From: Pleurodeles waltl
Taxonomy: Eukaryota > Chordata > Amphibia > Caudata > Salamandridae
Length of the DNA: 64,000 bases
Direction of reading: 5' to 3'
NCBI RefSeq assembly: GCF_031143425.1
Contig: NC_090451.1
Coordinates: 350,990,339 to 351,054,338, forward strand
Under the pieces are notes generated by a model that had not been told where the DNA came from, ran no database searches, and saw nothing but the letters and a program-made list of their open reading frames with translations. Positions 62,785 through 64,000 of the stretch are shown in pieces. Each line of letters begins with the position of its first letter. The stretch's first letter is position 1. A program made the position numbers and the translations under genes.

Positions 62785-64000
62785 GTGATTTAAGTTTATT
62801 TGCCTGTTTTGTTTTGAGAAGGATAAGTAATATTATACGACTGTTGATTAATCTATCACGTTCTTTGATTGATCATGGCCTTTGATAGTCCAATGAATAT
62901 CGTTTGCAGACTGCTTTACCTAAATTGAGGTTTCAGCTGTGAACAAATCCACCCCGTCCTTTATTGAGAAGTGTGTAAGGCACCTGAGAAAACTCCATTA
63001 CTACACAGTAAACAACAAGCCTAACATTACAGGCCAATCCCAAGGCTTGCCCAAAGTTAACCCTTGAGACTGTGAACTACGTGAAACTGTGGAATAAGTG
63101 AAGTCTGACAAGCCTAAACTGTATACCCATGATGCAATGCACTAGGTGTGGATTTTAAATGCAAATGCAAAAGCAGTTAAAAGGTGTCTCTTGGAGAGAA
63201 GTACATTATGCGCATTCCTCGCTCATGACTGACAAATGCTGTTTACTGCTAAGAAGGACACCAAAAACTCAAGCTCCAAAAAGCTTACGGGACAAACCTG
63301 TGGATACATCACACAGGTTCCACCACTTAGTGCTGTGTCTCTAATGAGCTCTGCTGTCACCTATCAATAAACCTGAATGCTGTATTTCCAGTGTGCGTGG
63401 ACCTTGTTCAAGTGGCCAGTTTCTCCCTAGGCAGACCGCTCTTCCTTCTCTCATTGCCACTATTTGCCACCAACCCAAGCACGCAACCAAGGATTCAGTT
63501 ACGTCTGGGCTCCTCTATTTATTTACACAACTCTTTAGCATCTCCGCAACCTCCCACCACCTTCTTCTTGTGAAGGCCTCTAATGCCTGAATAACTATGT
63601 CATGCCTTGGAAAGACAAGCTGGACCTGGGCACTATCCTGACCTGTGCAACTTCACATAAAGGGACCTAGCTCAGCACAGCATGTCTCCTGACTAGTACA
63701 AACATACAGCTCCCTGTTGTTCACAACAGAATCCTCTTGATGTCTGACGTCCATTTCTGCAAGCTTCATGGGAGGCGCCATCTTGAAAGCGCTAGTCATG
63801 CACCTGAATGTAGAGCTTTCACTGAGGTATTGAATGAGAATGACCACAACTCTGTTCGGTAGGCTCTCTGGTCTTCAAAATCAGCGCTGCAGCTCATTAA
63901 GTTAAAATCCGAGTTTTGCGTAAAGCGGATTGATGTGATAGGTTCAGCAGGGACATGGATAATAAAAAAACACACTGCTTTTACAACTTGAATATAGAAA
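62785..64000. other. Unassigned stretch to window end
   Basis: No recognised gene, RNA or repeat family. Confidence 0.45.

Overview
This is a gene-poor, repeat-dominated stretch of a very large vertebrate nuclear genome. I recognise no host protein-coding gene, rRNA, tRNA gene or CRISPR array. The repeat mix (a HARBI1-type Harbinger element, GGCCCTCATT-ended GC-rich elements, long LTR-like units beginning TGTAGGAAAG, L2/CR1-like and L1-like LINEs, hAT elements) suggests a salamander. A newt such as Pleurodeles, in which Harbinger expansion has been reported, would fit. The species call is inference.

Layout. 1-1647: minus-strand copy of an LTR-like unit cut by the window edge. 3.6-6 kb: small palindromic MITEs, a fresh 94-bp tandem duplication, and a truncated multi-hairpin element. 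7.4-9.2 kb: L2/CR1-like LINE with a degenerate reverse transcriptase. 12.5-21.9 kb: nearly complete autonomous Harbinger element with a two-exon Myb/SANT-like gene and a two-exon DDE transposase gene, both on the minus strand and each broken by one 1-bp frameshift. Its 21,914 end lies in an older minus-strand LINE (21.9-24.9 kb). 25.3-28.1 kb: 2.8-kb TG...CA unit with a perfect 5-bp target duplication, landed between two copies of a ~237-bp repeat. 30.7 kb: LINE 3' end. 33.4-34.1 kb: MITE homologous to the Harbinger end. 35.2-36.2 kb: GGCCCTCATT element with a GT-rich core. 37.8-39.8 kb: degenerate Gag-like ORF. 41.1-44.8 kb: three copies of a dispersed repeat.

44.9-50.9 kb: a 5.9-kb hAT-ended element with long inverted repeats, carrying a degenerate large protein with a cysteine-rich C-terminus. 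51.3 kb: tRNA-type SINE. 51.9-53.9 kb: L1-like LINE 3' end. 53.97-54.21 kb: intact hAT MITE. 56.2-57.2 kb: second GT-core GGCCCTCATT element, ending at a MIR-like SINE. 58.0-61.9 kb: two minus-strand LINE RT relics. 62.2-62.8 kb: intact multi-hairpin element.

The most interesting signal is in the GGCCCTCATT elements (5.4, 35.2, 56.2, 62.2 kb). They are chains of short perfect hairpins, and homologous stems in different copies differ in sequence while staying paired (compensatory changes). Their 3-bp target duplications and GGCC ends make the resident Harbinger type a plausible mobiliser. The second notable object is the hAT-ended element carrying an atypical protein.
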